This document shows, piece after piece, positions 8,839-18,804 of a DNA stretch of 64,000 nt (position 1 is its first letter; every line of letters starts with the position of its first letter). Source of the stretch: Desulfuromonadaceae bacterium (lineage in GTDB: Bacteria; Desulfobacterota; Desulfuromonadia; Geobacterales; Pseudopelobacteraceae); NCBI GenBank assembly GCA_028688955.1, contig JAQTXD010000001.1, positions 1 to 64,000 on the forward strand, given 5' to 3'. The translations under genes and the position numbers were made by a program. Below the pieces are notes generated by a model, which searched no databases, was not told the DNA's origin, and worked only from the letters and a program-made list of their open reading frames with translations.

Positions 8839-11139
8839 ATGCAACAGGAAACCAATGTATTACGGCAACAGCTTGAATATCGCAAGCGGTTGATGGACAA
8901 AATCAATGAAATCCACTCCGCTGAGAACCTCAACACCATCTTGATACATATTAAAGATAGTATTGCCGGATTGTTCAATGCTGAACGCATAACTATCTAC
9001 CTCGCAGATACTAAACGTAATTTGCTGATATCAAAAGTTAAAAGTGGCGCAGAGTTTCAGCAGATTATCGTACCAATCAGCGATACAAGCCTTGCCGGCA
9101 GTTGCGCAATTACCGGGACCATTATCAATATTAAAAATGCATATGACATTAATGAATTGAAAATGGTCGGGAGTAACCTCACCTTTGACGATAGTTGGGA
9201 TAAAAAATCGGGGTTCATTACCAGACAGGTATTATGCGTACCGATGAAATTCCAGAAAACTCTTATCGGTGTAATCCAGATTATCAATAACAAGGGGGAT
9301 ATCCCCTACGACACTACTGACATAAGCTACGCTCTGGAATTGGCGACGTCGCTCTCAATCGCCATCCATAATATCTACCGGCTCTCGTTAACCACAAAAG
9401 TAATTCGTCACAAAGCGCGATACAATTACCTGTTGGATAAAAATCTGGTAGATGACAAGCTCCTTGAAAAAGCTTCAACCCATCCCGAAGTTGTAAAAAT
9501 TGGAATGGATACGGTTTTAATGCGCGAATTCGGAATCAGCAGGGATGATATGGCAAAAAATCTCTCCTTCTATTTCGGTGTGGAATTTATCGGATATGAT
9601 CCAACAGTTCCCCCACTGGAAGATGAACTGCTTAATCGGGTCAAACCGGATCGATTGAACAAGGAGTGGTGGGTTCCTTTCAAGATAGAGAACAGCGTAC
9701 TGCACATTGTAATGGATGATCCGGCTGACCTTGGACGCCAGGATATGCTTAAGTTCGTATATCCTGAATACAAACGCATCAGCTTTATTGGCGCTTTTCG
9801 AGATGACATCCTCAACTACATCAATCTGTTCTACTATCATGGTGCGTCAAGTGCCTCCAGTGGCAGCATAGATGACATATTGAATAAGCTTGATTCAAGC
9901 GAGGATCCGGAAGTTGAATCCGAATCACAGCGGGTGTCTGAACAGGACAGCGTTATAGTCCAGCTGGTAAATAAAATCATCATTGATGCAGTAAATAACA
10001 AGGTATCAGACATCCATATCGAGCCATTCCCCGGCAAGGAGGATGTGCAGGTCAGGATGAGAGTTGATGGACGCTGCAAGATCTATCAGAAAATTCCCTA
10101 CAGATATAAATATGCAATTCCATCGCGCATCAAGATTATGTCTAACCTTGATATATCTGAACGTCGCAAACCTCAGGACGGTAAGATTGATTTTAAAAAA
10201 TTCGGACCACTTAATATAGAGCTGCGCGTCGCAACAGTACCGACAGCCGGGCAGCTTGAAGATGTCGTATTGCGTGTACTGGCATCAGGGGAGCCTATTC
10301 CCTACGACAAGTTAGGTCTGACCGATCGTAATTCCCGCGTATTGGATGCTTGCGTCAAACAACCGTACGGACTGGTATTGGTCGTTGGTCCAACCGGGTC
10401 TGGCAAAACGACGACGCTTCATTCTGCAATATCAGTTATCAACACAGTTGACACAAAGATCTGGACTGCCGAAGACCCGGTTGAAATTACTCAGCGTGGT
10501 CTGCGCCAGGTCCAGGTGCATCCAAAAATCGGTTTTACATTCGCCGCTGCCCTCCGTTCGTTTCTGCGTGCCGACCCTGATGTAATCATGGTTGGGGAGA
10601 TGCGTGACCAGGAAACGGCTGAAATTGCTGTTGAATGTTCTCTAACCGGTCACCTGGTGTTCTCAACCCTGCACACAAATTCAGCACCGGAAACGATTAC
10701 ACGCCTGCTCGACATGGAACTTGATCCGTTCAGCTTTTCGGACGCGATTCTCTGTATCCTTGCCCAGAGACTGGCGCGGCGTCTATGCTCATGCAAAGAG
10801 GAGTACATCCCCTCTCAGAGTGAAATTGATGAAATTATTCTTGAATACGGGGAGGAACATTTTGCCAAGGCCGGGATTGTCGCTGCTGATATTAAGCTTT
10901 ACCGCTCGGTTGGCTGTCCAAAATGCGGGGATACCGGATACAAGGGACGATTAGGACTTCATGAATTACTTGAAGGAACTGATGCTATAAAGTCGTTAGT
11001 AAAACGAAAATCTGAGGTTGAATTCATTCGAAAACAGGCGATTGAAGATGGCATGACGACACTGAAACAGGACGGGATCCTGAAATGTTTTCAAGGCCTT
11101 ACCGATTTGAAGGAAGTACGTAAAGTTTGTATTAAATAG
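8839..11139 (+). CDS. GAF-fused GspE/PilB-type secretion ATPase
   Basis: 766 aa. The order is an N-terminal coiled region, a GAF domain (about 20-185), a GspE N-terminal domain (about 190-340) and a type II/IV secretion ATPase domain. The ATPase shows SDIHIEPF, Walker A GPTGSGKTTT near residue 516, the Asp box around EDPVEI, Walker B IMVGEMRDQETA, a His box (STLHTNSA) and a four-Cys zinc site (CSC and CPKC). Such ATPases power pilus or type II secretion assembly. The GAF domain suggests control by a small molecule or a partner protein. No pilus or secretion genes adjoin it, so its machine is unknown. I chose the ATG at 8839 because AGGA lies 7 bases upstream; the in-frame ATG at 8803 has no ribosome site. 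Its 3' end overlaps the next gene, on the opposite strand, by 8 bases. Confidence 0.9.
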   Translation: MQQETNVLRQQLEYRKRLMDKINEIHSAENLNTILIHIKDSIAGLFNAERITIYLADTKRNLLISKVKSGAEFQQIIVPISDTSLAGSCAITGTIINIKNAYDINELKMVGSNLTFDDSWDKKSGFITRQVLCVPMKFQKTLIGVIQIINNKGDIPYDTTDISYALELATSLSIAIHNIYRLSLTTKVIRHKARYNYLLDKNLVDDKLLEKASTHPEVVKIGMDTVLMREFGISRDDMAKNLSFYFGVEFIGYDPTVPPLEDELLNRVKPDRLNKEWWVPFKIENSVLHIVMDDPADLGRQDMLKFVYPEYKRISFIGAFRDDILNYINLFYYHGASSASSGSIDDILNKLDSSEDPEVESESQRVSEQDSVIVQLVNKIIIDAVNNKVSDIHIEPFPGKEDVQVRMRVDGRCKIYQKIPYRYKYAIPSRIKIMSNLDISERRKPQDGKIDFKKFGPLNIELRVATVPTAGQLEDVVLRVLASGEPIPYDKLGLTDRNSRVLDACVKQPYGLVLVVGPTGSGKTTTLHSAISVINTVDTKIWTAEDPVEITQRGLRQVQVHPKIGFTFAAALRSFLRADPDVIMVGEMRDQETAEIAVECSLTGHLVFSTLHTNSAPETITRLLDMELDPFSFSDAILCILAQRLARRLCSCKEEYIPSQSEIDEIILEYGEEHFAKAGIVAADIKLYRSVGCPKCGDTGYKGRLGLHELLEGTDAIKSLVKRKSEVEFIRKQAIEDGMTTLKQDGILKCFQGLTDLKEVRKVCIK

Positions 11140-11383
11140 GGGTACCACAGTATTTGCAGGTAGTATCCTTCCAGGGAAACGTTCTCTCACATTTACTGCA
11201 CTTCCGAAAATGCCCACGAATTTCATGAGTGGGTCTATGAAAATGCAGAACAAGCAGAAAAAAGGGGAAAACACCTGACAACATCCCCCATAGTAACGGG
11301 TTTTTACCACGGGAAGTGGCGAGCTTAAACCCAATGGCAGCCGGAAGCCCAAAAAGCAATAACAGGAATATCATTTCATTCAT
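11132..11383 (-). CDS. Small membrane protein with C-terminal zinc ribbon
   Basis: 83 aa. Two hydrophobic segments (about 3-20 and 31-50) are followed by a short basic stretch and a zinc-ribbon tail with two CxxC pairs (CSKC and CKYC). The topology suggests an inner-membrane protein with a soluble metal-binding tail. I do not recognise a named family. It is convergent with the secretion ATPase, overlapping its last 8 bases, and has the same orientation as the LysR gene upstream, from which it is separated by about 77 bases. Confidence 0.68.
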   Translation of the reverse strand: MNEMIFLLLLFGLPAAIGFKLATSRGKNPLLWGMLSGVFPFFLLVLHFHRPTHEIRGHFRKCSKCERTFPWKDTTCKYCGTPI

Positions 11384-11460
11384 TTTTCAGCTCCAATAGC
11401 TCGATCTATCTATGTACGCGCGACACGGCCGGGAAAAACACATACATCCTTACTGTCGTT

Positions 11461-12354
11461 TTATCTCCACTGATGGAGCATTAAAGTCAAAAACTCTTTT
11501 GCTGCAGGAGATAACTCACGTCCTTCTCGCCTGACGGCGAAATATTTTCTCGTAATCTGTACGCCCGGAATCCGTACAGTCATTAATTGACCATTTGCCA
11601 GATCTTCTGAAATGACTCGTTCTGAAATAAACGCATACCCGGCACCATTCACAAGCGCACGCCGAATCGCGTCACTGCTGCCAAGTCGGGCAACTATTGC
11701 CAGAGAATCTTTATTGATCCAGGTGCGCGCCAATGCCTCATAGACCGATTTTTGAGTACCTGAACCATCTTCCCTAACAATGAACGGAACTTTGCAAAGT
11801 TGGGCCTGACTCAGGCTTTCTTTGTTGCCTGCATTCAACTCTGGTGAGACTGCACAGACCAGAGTATCCTCACCCATCTGCTCAAACGAAAGCCGGTCAT
11901 CCTCAAACCTTCCGCTTATAAATCCCAGTTCAATTTCTTCATCAACAAGCTTGCGCAATAGTGAACGACTGTTCCCTTGATACACTTCAATTTGTACTTT
12001 TGGTCGCTCTTTTTGGAATTTCGACAGCGTTAACGGTATAGCCCACGAGCCGGCAATATCGCTTCCACCAACCCGCACAATAACACCATCCATACCGAGG
12101 AAACGTCGTATGGCAGATCGGGACCCGTTGCAATCTGACAGAATTTTTCCGGCCCGACTGTAAAAAAGCTTGCCGGCCTCCGTCAGCAGTGCCCCGTCCC
12201 TGCCCCGATCAAATAACCTCAAACCCAATTCTTTTTCCAGGCCAATAATATGCTGACTGGCTGTTGACTGGGTTATCCCGGATTTGTCGGCACCTTTTGA
12301 AAAGCTCCCGGTCTCGGCAATTGAAACAAACACTTCAAGTTGCTTTAACGTCAT
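11461..12354 (-). CDS. LysR-family transcriptional regulator
   Basis: 297 aa, standard LysR length. The N-terminal winged helix-turn-helix (1-60) reads LKQLEVFVSIAETGSFSKGA then TASQHIIGLEKELG and LFDRG. A linker helix and a periplasmic-binding-like effector domain (about 90-295) follow. Target and ligand cannot be told from the sequence. LysR regulators often act on a divergent neighbour, but the gene upstream here (the FadL-like protein) lies on the same strand beyond a strong terminator, so its target may be itself or a distant locus. Confidence 0.9.
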   Translation of the reverse strand: MTLKQLEVFVSIAETGSFSKGADKSGITQSTASQHIIGLEKELGLRLFDRGRDGALLTEAGKLFYSRAGKILSDCNGSRSAIRRFLGMDGVIVRVGGSDIAGSWAIPLTLSKFQKERPKVQIEVYQGNSRSLLRKLVDEEIELGFISGRFEDDRLSFEQMGEDTLVCAVSPELNAGNKESLSQAQLCKVPFIVREDGSGTQKSVYEALARTWINKDSLAIVARLGSSDAIRRALVNGAGYAFISERVISEDLANGQLMTVRIPGVQITRKYFAVRREGRELSPAAKEFLTLMLHQWR

Positions 12355-12427
12355 AGAATTAAACCTTTATCTGTATATACGATTGATAGCATCCATAACA
12401 TATTAACATATCATTATTCCATAAATA

Positions 12428-12458
12428 AGTGCCCATCAGGAACTTCAGGATGGGCACT
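12428..12458 (-). terminator. Terminator of the surface-protein operon
   Basis: A perfect 10-bp stem (AGTGCCCATC / GATGGGCACT) with an 11-base loop, followed on the minus strand by TTATTTAT. It lies about 40 bases after the stop of the FadL-like gene and ends the operon that starts near 18.7 kb. Confidence 0.75.
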
Positions 12459-12496
12459 GTTAAAAAGAGACGCTACCATTCAACCATGTTTCAGAA

Positions 12497-13738
12497 TCAA
12501 TATGAATAGGATGAAGAAACAAACAGTGTCCAGTTACTGGCATCAACATTTTGAATTGATACACTATCTTTAAAAAGCTGTGTTTTACCACTACCAAATT
12601 TATAGCTTCCACCACAGGAAAGTGACGTATTCTTTGTAAAGTGGCTTACTGTTAAACTCCCGCCAAACATATCGATATGCTCCCTCTGATTTACGTAACC
12701 TTCGGTAATTGAAGGAGTATTTGAAAAATCAGTAAAAAGTCCACTCCGAACTGCCCAGTTTTTGTTTAGAAAATACTCCGTACCGAGCGCACCGTTCAAG
12801 ACTGCATTACGTTTCTCCGTACCGTTAACCCAAGTATAGTCAAAAGATGAATAATAACTCAATTCGCCTGTTAGCAATAATGAACTATTTGGGAAACAAG
12901 CTACTCCAGCGGCGATCTGGTAGGGATATTCACGTTTGTAATTATACGACTCGTATATCCTTGCAGGGTTATTAGCGGTACTTGTCTCCTGCTTGAGTAT
13001 GTCAGAAGTCAATATGATTGTTTTTGAAACGGTCACCCCCAAAGAGACCTTTTCAATCGGTGACCACATAACACCGAGAATCGGCTTCAAACCCCATTCA
13101 TCTGTTTCTATGTAACTATTTGCCCAAGACGCGAGATTACCTAAGTCAGCTGCAGCAGACCCGGCTCCGTAGAGATTTGATGCGTTAAGAATAGCCTCCG
13201 TGCTACGTTTATGAACATAAAGTGTTGCGCCAATTGAAAATGAATCATTTAATTGAAGCGCAGCAGATGGTCCAAAAAGGTTTGTATCATTTTTATTATT
13301 AAAATTTATGACGGTGGTTTCTGTCGAGCCAGAATATGTAAACAACTGATCCTGATCCTCCTGATTGCTGTCAGGTACAGCGTACGAAAATCCAAGTTTT
13401 AATTTTCCAACAGGTTGAATGATGCCAAAGTAATTCGGTAATAATGTCGATGATGTTCTTTTCCAGTCCTGCCCTCCAACAGCGGATTTATACGTTCTGT
13501 TAGACACACTATAGGCATTCACGCTTGCCGAGAGATTCTTGCCTGTTGAATAAGCAATCCCTGCAGGATTGTAGTACATTCCTCCCGGGTCGTCAGAAAC
13601 TGCTGTATATGCGCCACCCATACCAGAAGCACGATCTCCAATCAGAATGTTGTTGTAATGGAACTCGTCCGCCCCGCACACTGCTGAGATAGAGAGTAAA
13701 ACAAATAATGTCGTACACGGTAGATGATTTTTACTCAT
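12497..13738 (-). CDS. FadL/OMPP1-like outer membrane protein
   Basis: 413 aa with a signal peptide (about 1-22, ending VCGA). The start of the mature part, GDRASGMGGAYTAVSDDPGGMYYNPAGIA, is the classic opening of the FadL/TodX/PorV family of outer-membrane beta-barrels. Alternating beta-strand patterns continue to the end, which closes with an aromatic (SSSYSY) as barrels do. FadL proteins import hydrophobic compounds; relatives help export or anchor surface proteins. Its place as last gene of an operon with two proteases would fit either a surface-protein role or uptake. Its ATG overlaps the stop of the M48 gene by four bases. Confidence 0.82.
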   Translation of the reverse strand: MSKNHLPCTTLFVLLSISAVCGADEFHYNNILIGDRASGMGGAYTAVSDDPGGMYYNPAGIAYSTGKNLSASVNAYSVSNRTYKSAVGGQDWKRTSSTLLPNYFGIIQPVGKLKLGFSYAVPDSNQEDQDQLFTYSGSTETTVINFNNKNDTNLFGPSAALQLNDSFSIGATLYVHKRSTEAILNASNLYGAGSAAADLGNLASWANSYIETDEWGLKPILGVMWSPIEKVSLGVTVSKTIILTSDILKQETSTANNPARIYESYNYKREYPYQIAAGVACFPNSSLLLTGELSYYSSFDYTWVNGTEKRNAVLNGALGTEYFLNKNWAVRSGLFTDFSNTPSITEGYVNQREHIDMFGGSLTVSHFTKNTSLSCGGSYKFGSGKTQLFKDSVSIQNVDASNWTLFVSSSYSY

Positions 13739-14628
13739 GGGGTACCTCCTGGAATAACATTACGAATCATGTCAATTGGACTACTACCCTGCTCGGCTTT
13801 CTTCAAAGTTGCTGCAAAGCGTTCTGAATTCACAGCCAACTTGACTCCGGCGATTCCTTGTTCTGACACTGCACGTTGAAGAGTCGCCAAGCGCAGATCG
13901 TACTTTGGATACGTCTTTCCAACACCGCTCTTGACTTTGCTGATTTTGTCAAGAAAAGTTATAAGTCCAGAGGTATCATATCCGGATAGGGCGCAAAGCA
14001 GAACAGCAGTGGCATCGGCCTGAATTTCATCTTCTTTTTTATAACCATCCCTCAATAACAGATCAACCGCCTTATCAACCGCTTGAGAAAATGCAATACT
14101 TGCTGTTTTTGAAGCACCCCCTATCAATGCAGATATTGAAGCTAATCCGGTCTGTTCTGCACCACGCAAACTTAATTCTTTTACAATATGCCGCTCGGTA
14201 ATATGGGCAATTTCATGGGCAAGCACCCCTGCAAGTTCAGCTTCGTTATCCATTTTTGCCAAAACTGAAGTGGTTATAAAGACATAGCCGCCCGGCGTTG
14301 AGTAGGCATTGATTTCACTGCTTTCAATTACAACAAAATGAAAAACAAGCTCTGGCCTGCTGCAATTCCAGGCAAGAGTTGATCCGACAAGATTGACATA
14401 TTTCTGAAGTTTCTTGTTTGCTGACATCTTGAACTGGCCGAGCAGACGAGCAGAGACTTCGCGCCCAAACGTAATTTCTTCATCTAAATCAGTTTCAGAA
14501 AAGGTGTCACGATCCGTAACTGAAAGTCGTGTGCGCCATTCATGACCGATATTATCGGCCGCATAAAGATAGTTTGATTGATTGATACAGAGGAAAACAA
14601 AGGAAATAATGAGGATTAAAGGTTTCAT
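13735..14628 (-). CDS. M48-family periplasmic zinc metallopeptidase
   Basis: 297 aa with an N-terminal signal peptide (about 1-24). The catalytic HEIAHITERH (HExxH) sits near residue 140, and the third ligand Glu is probably in KKEDEIQADATAV near 200. This is the BepA/LoiP type of M48 peptidase, which works in the periplasm on misfolded outer-membrane proteins or as a lipoprotein. There is no lipobox Cys here. It overlaps its neighbours on both sides by four bases (ATGA), so it is translationally coupled to the SH3 protein before it and the FadL-like barrel after it. A role in assembly or quality control of that barrel is an inference from position. Confidence 0.88.
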   Translation of the reverse strand: MKPLILIISFVFLCINQSNYLYAADNIGHEWRTRLSVTDRDTFSETDLDEEITFGREVSARLLGQFKMSANKKLQKYVNLVGSTLAWNCSRPELVFHFVVIESSEINAYSTPGGYVFITTSVLAKMDNEAELAGVLAHEIAHITERHIVKELSLRGAEQTGLASISALIGGASKTASIAFSQAVDKAVDLLLRDGYKKEDEIQADATAVLLCALSGYDTSGLITFLDKISKVKSGVGKTYPKYDLRLATLQRAVSEQGIAGVKLAVNSERFAATLKKAEQGSSPIDMIRNVIPGGTP

Positions 14629-15116
14629 TGCAGGCCTCCCTCAAGCTTGAATGTTTTGAGTTCATCCGGCGTAATCTGCTGCGCATCAATTTTATCCAGT
14701 GTATCGTAATCACTCCGTTCACCCTTTGTAACACGTGCCCGGTCTTCATAGGTAAGCCCCTTCATACCTGCAACAACTGCCGATGAAGAAGATACACGTG
14801 CCCGCGCTCCAAGTTTGGGAGATATTTCATCACTCTGAACAATACTTTTACCAAGCGGTGGAGAATGTGCTGTTTGAACCGCTGGTATGAAGCCTTGTTT
14901 GCCGTTAAATACCAACGATATCCAACTTCGTTCCCTTCCCGTTGAGATAAATTTAAATCCAGAATCAACAATTCCAAAGACTTCAGAGGCAATTGTCGGT
15001 TTCGAATATATTTTAGCTTTGAATGGTTGGACGTAGAGAACATCTGCAAGGGCAAACGTGGAAGATAAACAACAAAGTGTACAAAATGCCAAAATAAGCA
15101 ATGAAGTCTTCTTCAT
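14625..15116 (-). CDS. Secreted bacterial SH3-domain protein
   Basis: 163 aa from the ATG at 15116, which has GAGGT 8 bases upstream; a longer in-frame start has no ribosome site. Signal peptide MKKTSLLILAFCTLCC followed by an Ala-rich cleavage site (FALA). Residues 27-85 match a bacterial SH3 domain (VLYVQPFKAKIYSKPTIASE, then G-x-x-G-FIP), which usually binds peptidoglycan or cell-wall peptides. The rest is low in recognisable structure. It overlaps the M48 gene by four bases, suggesting a shared periplasmic function. Confidence 0.78.
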   Translation of the reverse strand: MKKTSLLILAFCTLCCLSSTFALADVLYVQPFKAKIYSKPTIASEVFGIVDSGFKFISTGRERSWISLVFNGKQGFIPAVQTAHSPPLGKSIVQSDEISPKLGARARVSSSSAVVAGMKGLTYEDRARVTKGERSDYDTLDKIDAQQITPDELKTFKLEGGLQ

Positions 15117-15193
15117 AATAAATACCTCGACAGTTAACAGGTAAACAAACATTTCAATAGTATCATGCGAACATCTCATGTCAAATATGAGAG

Positions 15194-16552
15194 TCACTGG
15201 GCATGATTTAGTAAGGGAATTCCAAGTAATGCGTCCTTTACACGGTTCATGAGTTCACTCCAGCCTGCAGGATTCTTTTGTCTAAAAAGTCGAATGTTCT
15301 TGTACCACAAACAAGTGTCACCGGCAGTTCCCCATCGCCAGTCAGGTACAAACGGGAGTAATACCCACGTACGTTTGCCTAGTGCACCTGCCAGATGCGC
15401 CACAGCAGTATCTATGCTGATTACAAGATCTAGTTGGTCTATCAAGGCAGCTGTATCGGAAAAATCATGAATCAGAGGGGTCAGATCAACCATTCTCGTT
15501 TTATTTTGTTTTGATGCGTTACCAAACTGCAATGAGAAGAAATTAATACCATCGATTTCTAAAAGACATTGAATATATTCAAATGGACAACTTCTGTTTG
15601 GATCAGGGAATTGATTGCCGCTCCAGCAAATTCCTACATTCAGATATTTGTTTTTTTGATCACATAATCTATTCCAATCATTATATTTCATGTTAGGTGA
15701 ACGCAAATAACCCTCTGGAAACGGAATATTTTCCACTGTCGTTTTAAATAATGACGGAAGTGATAGCAGAGAAATATAGTAATCGAAAGTAGCTTGATTC
15801 TTGTTTGGTTCGGTCAGGATGAGTTCAGAATTCATGATGGATAAAAGTGAATGTAGTGACGGATGACATGCGACAACTAAGCGGGCTCTGCTTACAACTG
15901 AAACAGTATGAAGGTATCTTGAAAACTGTATGGTGTCTCCCAGACCCTGCTCGCAATGAATCAAAAGACGTAACCCCGGAATTGGACAACCCGTCCAGGC
16001 AGGCTTACTAAATTCTCTTTTTATAAACGGGTGACGATTGGTTTCCCAGCGCCATTCATATTCTTTCCACCCTTCCACATATTTTCCTTGAAGAAGCAGT
16101 AGGAGGGATAAATTGTGATGCGCTTCAGCAAAGTGCGGGAATTTTCCGATTGTATGGCGACAAACCTTTTCTGCTTCTTGAATTTTATTCATGCGATGCA
16201 GCGCAGTTGCCATTGCAGCAAGCGGAATTGGCGAATTAGGCAACAGACTTGAAGATTTTTCAAAAGCTACCACAGCTTTAGAATTATCCCCCATTTCAAG
16301 ATAAAGTTTTCCCAGGTTATTATATGCATCTCCTGGGGATGGTGAGCAGGAAATTGATTTTATATAGAAACGCTCGGCATCATCCAACCGCGTCATCAAA
16401 TGAAACGCAATCCCGATTCTCAGCAGGATCAGTGGATGATCCGGGCTGATTTTCAATGCTTTCCAGAGATGTTCTAATGCTTCACGAGGAGCTGAACGAT
16501 CGAAAGCTTTATTTGCCTTCTGCAAAATAATTTCAAGATCAGGTTGCTTCAT
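15194..16552 (-). CDS. TPR protein with glycosyltransferase-family-9-like domain
   Basis: 452 aa. Residues 5-150 are tetratricopeptide repeats (for example [20 protein letters not shown]). The C-terminal half resembles the GT-B fold of family 9 (heptosyltransferase-like) enzymes: [16 protein letters not shown] near 205, VGICWSGN near 305 and the nucleotide-sugar region [13 protein letters not shown] near 390. Fused TPR-GT proteins of this type are common near surface polysaccharide or glycoprotein genes; the donor and acceptor are unknown. It overlaps the protease gene upstream by 14 bases, so it may modify a product of this operon, which is an inference. Confidence 0.82.
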   Translation of the reverse strand: MKQPDLEIILQKANKAFDRSAPREALEHLWKALKISPDHPLILLRIGIAFHLMTRLDDAERFYIKSISCSPSPGDAYNNLGKLYLEMGDNSKAVVAFEKSSSLLPNSPIPLAAMATALHRMNKIQEAEKVCRHTIGKFPHFAEAHHNLSLLLLLQGKYVEGWKEYEWRWETNRHPFIKREFSKPAWTGCPIPGLRLLIHCEQGLGDTIQFSRYLHTVSVVSRARLVVACHPSLHSLLSIMNSELILTEPNKNQATFDYYISLLSLPSLFKTTVENIPFPEGYLRSPNMKYNDWNRLCDQKNKYLNVGICWSGNQFPDPNRSCPFEYIQCLLEIDGINFFSLQFGNASKQNKTRMVDLTPLIHDFSDTAALIDQLDLVISIDTAVAHLAGALGKRTWVLLPFVPDWRWGTAGDTCLWYKNIRLFRQKNPAGWSELMNRVKDALLGIPLLNHAQ

Positions 16553-18689
16553 CAGTCCTCAACACCTGCTTACAAACAACTCTTCGGTAATACCCATATA
16601 TCACGGCGATACACCCTATGATAACAATGAGTATCGAAATGAGAGGATATATGAGAGAAAAAACGAAAGGCGTCAGAATTGCCCTGAATATAATGCGTAG
16701 TGATTCATGCTTTGCTATGAAATGTGCAATTGGAGGACTCAACCGGTAGTACAGTCGGACAAAAGACTGCCCAATTCGATTTGTAAGTAGCTGTTGGTCT
16801 CTAAAGTCACGAAGGAGATGAACATGGGGATGCAGATAGCTCCCGTAGGCAGCAGTTGCAATGAAGCATCCACTGCCATTACCTGTTGATGTTAATGGGG
16901 CAACCGTAATAGTGATACTTCCAATCCCGGTATCACCGGCGTTATCGACAGTTCTCACCCTCACGACATACGTATCCGCTGTATCAAATGTATGTGTGGC
17001 ATATGAAGAAACACCTTGTAACTCTCTGAATACACCATCTCCAAAATCCCATTCATATTTCAAAATAGAGGCATCTGATTGTACCGTTGCATTAAGTTCA
17101 ACTGTCAGTGGAGCAACACCTGAAACAGTCGAGCTTGAAATGGTAATATTTTGCATGATGGAAAGCGGAAATCCATTACCACGACCGTTTACCAGGACAA
17201 TTCCACCGCTGGAGTTTTGCGGGATCAGTGCTGATATTTCCGTATCAGTCCATGAGGTTGCAGTAAGATTTTTATTTCCAAGAGTAATAGCTCCAGGCCC
17301 CGTTCCAAAGTTCACACCTTTAACAGTGATTATTCCACCGTTCAAATTCAACTGATACGGCAGAACATCAAATACGGCTGGTAGATCCAATGAATTAAGC
17401 GTCTTATCAAGATTCAACCTGCCACCGGTTATGGTATTATCAGCAAATGCAGAGATATGATCTACTCCGTTCAGAATTCGTGCCTTAACCTGTAAAGCCG
17501 AAAGAAGGGGGGTTTTATTCCATACAAGTGCCGCTGCCCCGGTCACATGAGGAACAGCCATGGATGTACCTGCCGTTGTTCTGTAAAGTATGGAGCCATT
17601 GGTGCCCAACCACACGGTGCTTAAAACCCCATCTGGACTCCCGGTTGAGACACCACCCGGAGCGGCAAGTTCTACTGTGTGACGACCATAGTCAGAATAA
17701 GATGGTCGGCCATCTGATGGGCTTGACGCTGCAACTGCGATATTGTTGGAGGAACGGATTGAGGCAGGGAAAACCGAATACTCATCTAAATTTTTTCCAG
17801 TATTACCGGCAGCAGATATCATGAGCGCACCGGCATCCTCAACAGCCTTTGCAGCATCGCGAAGAGATTGTGAGTCTTCGTCAACCTCGAAACTCATGTT
17901 GATGATTTTCGCTCCCTTTGAAATCGCATATTCTACACCACGAAGTGCGTCAATCAGTTCCCCCATTCCTTCAGGCCCATGGAGGAATTTTACCGCCATT
18001 ATTCTTGTTGCCCAATTAACCCCCGTAATCCCCAGACCATTATTTCCTACAGCCCCAATAATTCCTGCAACGTGGGTTCCATGACTGTCAGCTGTATCAT
18101 CATCCCATGGATCGCCTGGCGTGAAACCTCCAAAATTTGCCCCATAACAGTCATCAATAATGCCATTGTTATCATTATCCAGGCCGTCACCGCAAATCTC
18201 ACCAGGATTCGTCCAAAGATTTGCCACAAGGTCCGGGTGATAGTACGCAATTCCCGTATCCAGAACCGCTACCAGCACCGATTCACTCATCCTGCTTCCA
18301 GTAAACAGGTCCCACGCTGAAGGTGCCGAAATAACAGGCAAGTTCCACTGTCTTACAAATTCAGTATCATTTGGAATGGAGGATTTGCGTATGATGTAAT
18401 TGGGTTCAGCGTAAAGCACATTCGGATCTTTCCTGTAGTCTGCCAATATATCTTGTAGTTGCGCTCCACCAGGGATCTTGATGTGATGAATGGGAAGATA
18501 CTTGAGTTTTTTTATGAGTGATGACCTGTGGTCAGAAATACTCTTGGAAATTTTTTTCTGATCTTTAAACCGTACAATCAGTTCGCCCTGCTTATAGGAT
18601 GAAAAGGAGATTGATGCATAAGCAACTGATGAAACATCCACTAAGCTTTGAAACAAATACATAGTTACCAACAGTACTAAAATTTTCAC
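16539..18689 (-). CDS. Secreted subtilisin-like (S8) protease with PKD domain and CFI-box C-terminus
   Basis: About 716 aa. Signal peptide (1-26), an I9-type propeptide (GELIVRF ... VLYAEPNY, about 35-100), and a subtilase domain with the triad Asp144 (VLDTG), His203 (DSHGTHVAG) and Ser376 (GTSMAVPH), plus oxyanion Asn296. A Ca-binding loop [13 protein letters not shown] lies at about 168-180. Then follow an IPT-like stretch (about 450-515), a PKD domain (515-597), and a tail beginning [10 protein letters not shown] at 607 with a conserved-looking [10 protein letters not shown] and a hydrophobic segment. That tail matches the CFI-box C-terminal domain, of unknown sorting or processing function. 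GTG at 18689 has a GGGG ribosome site 6-7 bases upstream and starts the signal peptide cleanly; a TTG at 18701 is less likely. First gene of the operon. Confidence 0.88.
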   Translation of the reverse strand: MKILVLLVTMYLFQSLVDVSSVAYASISFSSYKQGELIVRFKDQKKISKSISDHRSSLIKKLKYLPIHHIKIPGGAQLQDILADYRKDPNVLYAEPNYIIRKSSIPNDTEFVRQWNLPVISAPSAWDLFTGSRMSESVLVAVLDTGIAYYHPDLVANLWTNPGEICGDGLDNDNNGIIDDCYGANFGGFTPGDPWDDDTADSHGTHVAGIIGAVGNNGLGITGVNWATRIMAVKFLHGPEGMGELIDALRGVEYAISKGAKIINMSFEVDEDSQSLRDAAKAVEDAGALMISAAGNTGKNLDEYSVFPASIRSSNNIAVAASSPSDGRPSYSDYGRHTVELAAPGGVSTGSPDGVLSTVWLGTNGSILYRTTAGTSMAVPHVTGAAALVWNKTPLLSALQVKARILNGVDHISAFADNTITGGRLNLDKTLNSLDLPAVFDVLPYQLNLNGGIITVKGVNFGTGPGAITLGNKNLTATSWTDTEISALIPQNSSGGIVLVNGRGNGFPLSIMQNITISSSTVSGVAPLTVELNATVQSDASILKYEWDFGDGVFRELQGVSSYATHTFDTADTYVVRVRTVDNAGDTGIGSITITVAPLTSTGNGSGCFIATAAYGSYLHPHVHLLRDFRDQQLLTNRIGQSFVRLYYRLSPPIAHFIAKHESLRIIFRAILTPFVFSLIYPLISILIVIIGCIAVIYGYYRRVVCKQVLRTDEAT

Positions 18690-18740
18690 AATATACCCCA
18701 ATCATAGAATCCCGTGCATGCTTGTTATCACAGTATATTT

Positions 18741-18771
18741 AAAAATGGAAAGGGGCAGCTTTCGCCACCCC
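18741..18771 (-). terminator. Terminator after the tandem lipoprotein genes
   Basis: On the minus strand GGGTGGC, a GAAA tetraloop and GCTGCCC form a 7-bp stem with two G-U pairs, followed by TTTCCATTTTT. It lies 33 bases after the stop of the downstream lipoprotein paralogue. Confidence 0.65.
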
Positions 18772-18804
18772 CCCCTCACAATCAGTCGTTTCTTAGTACG
18801 GCTC

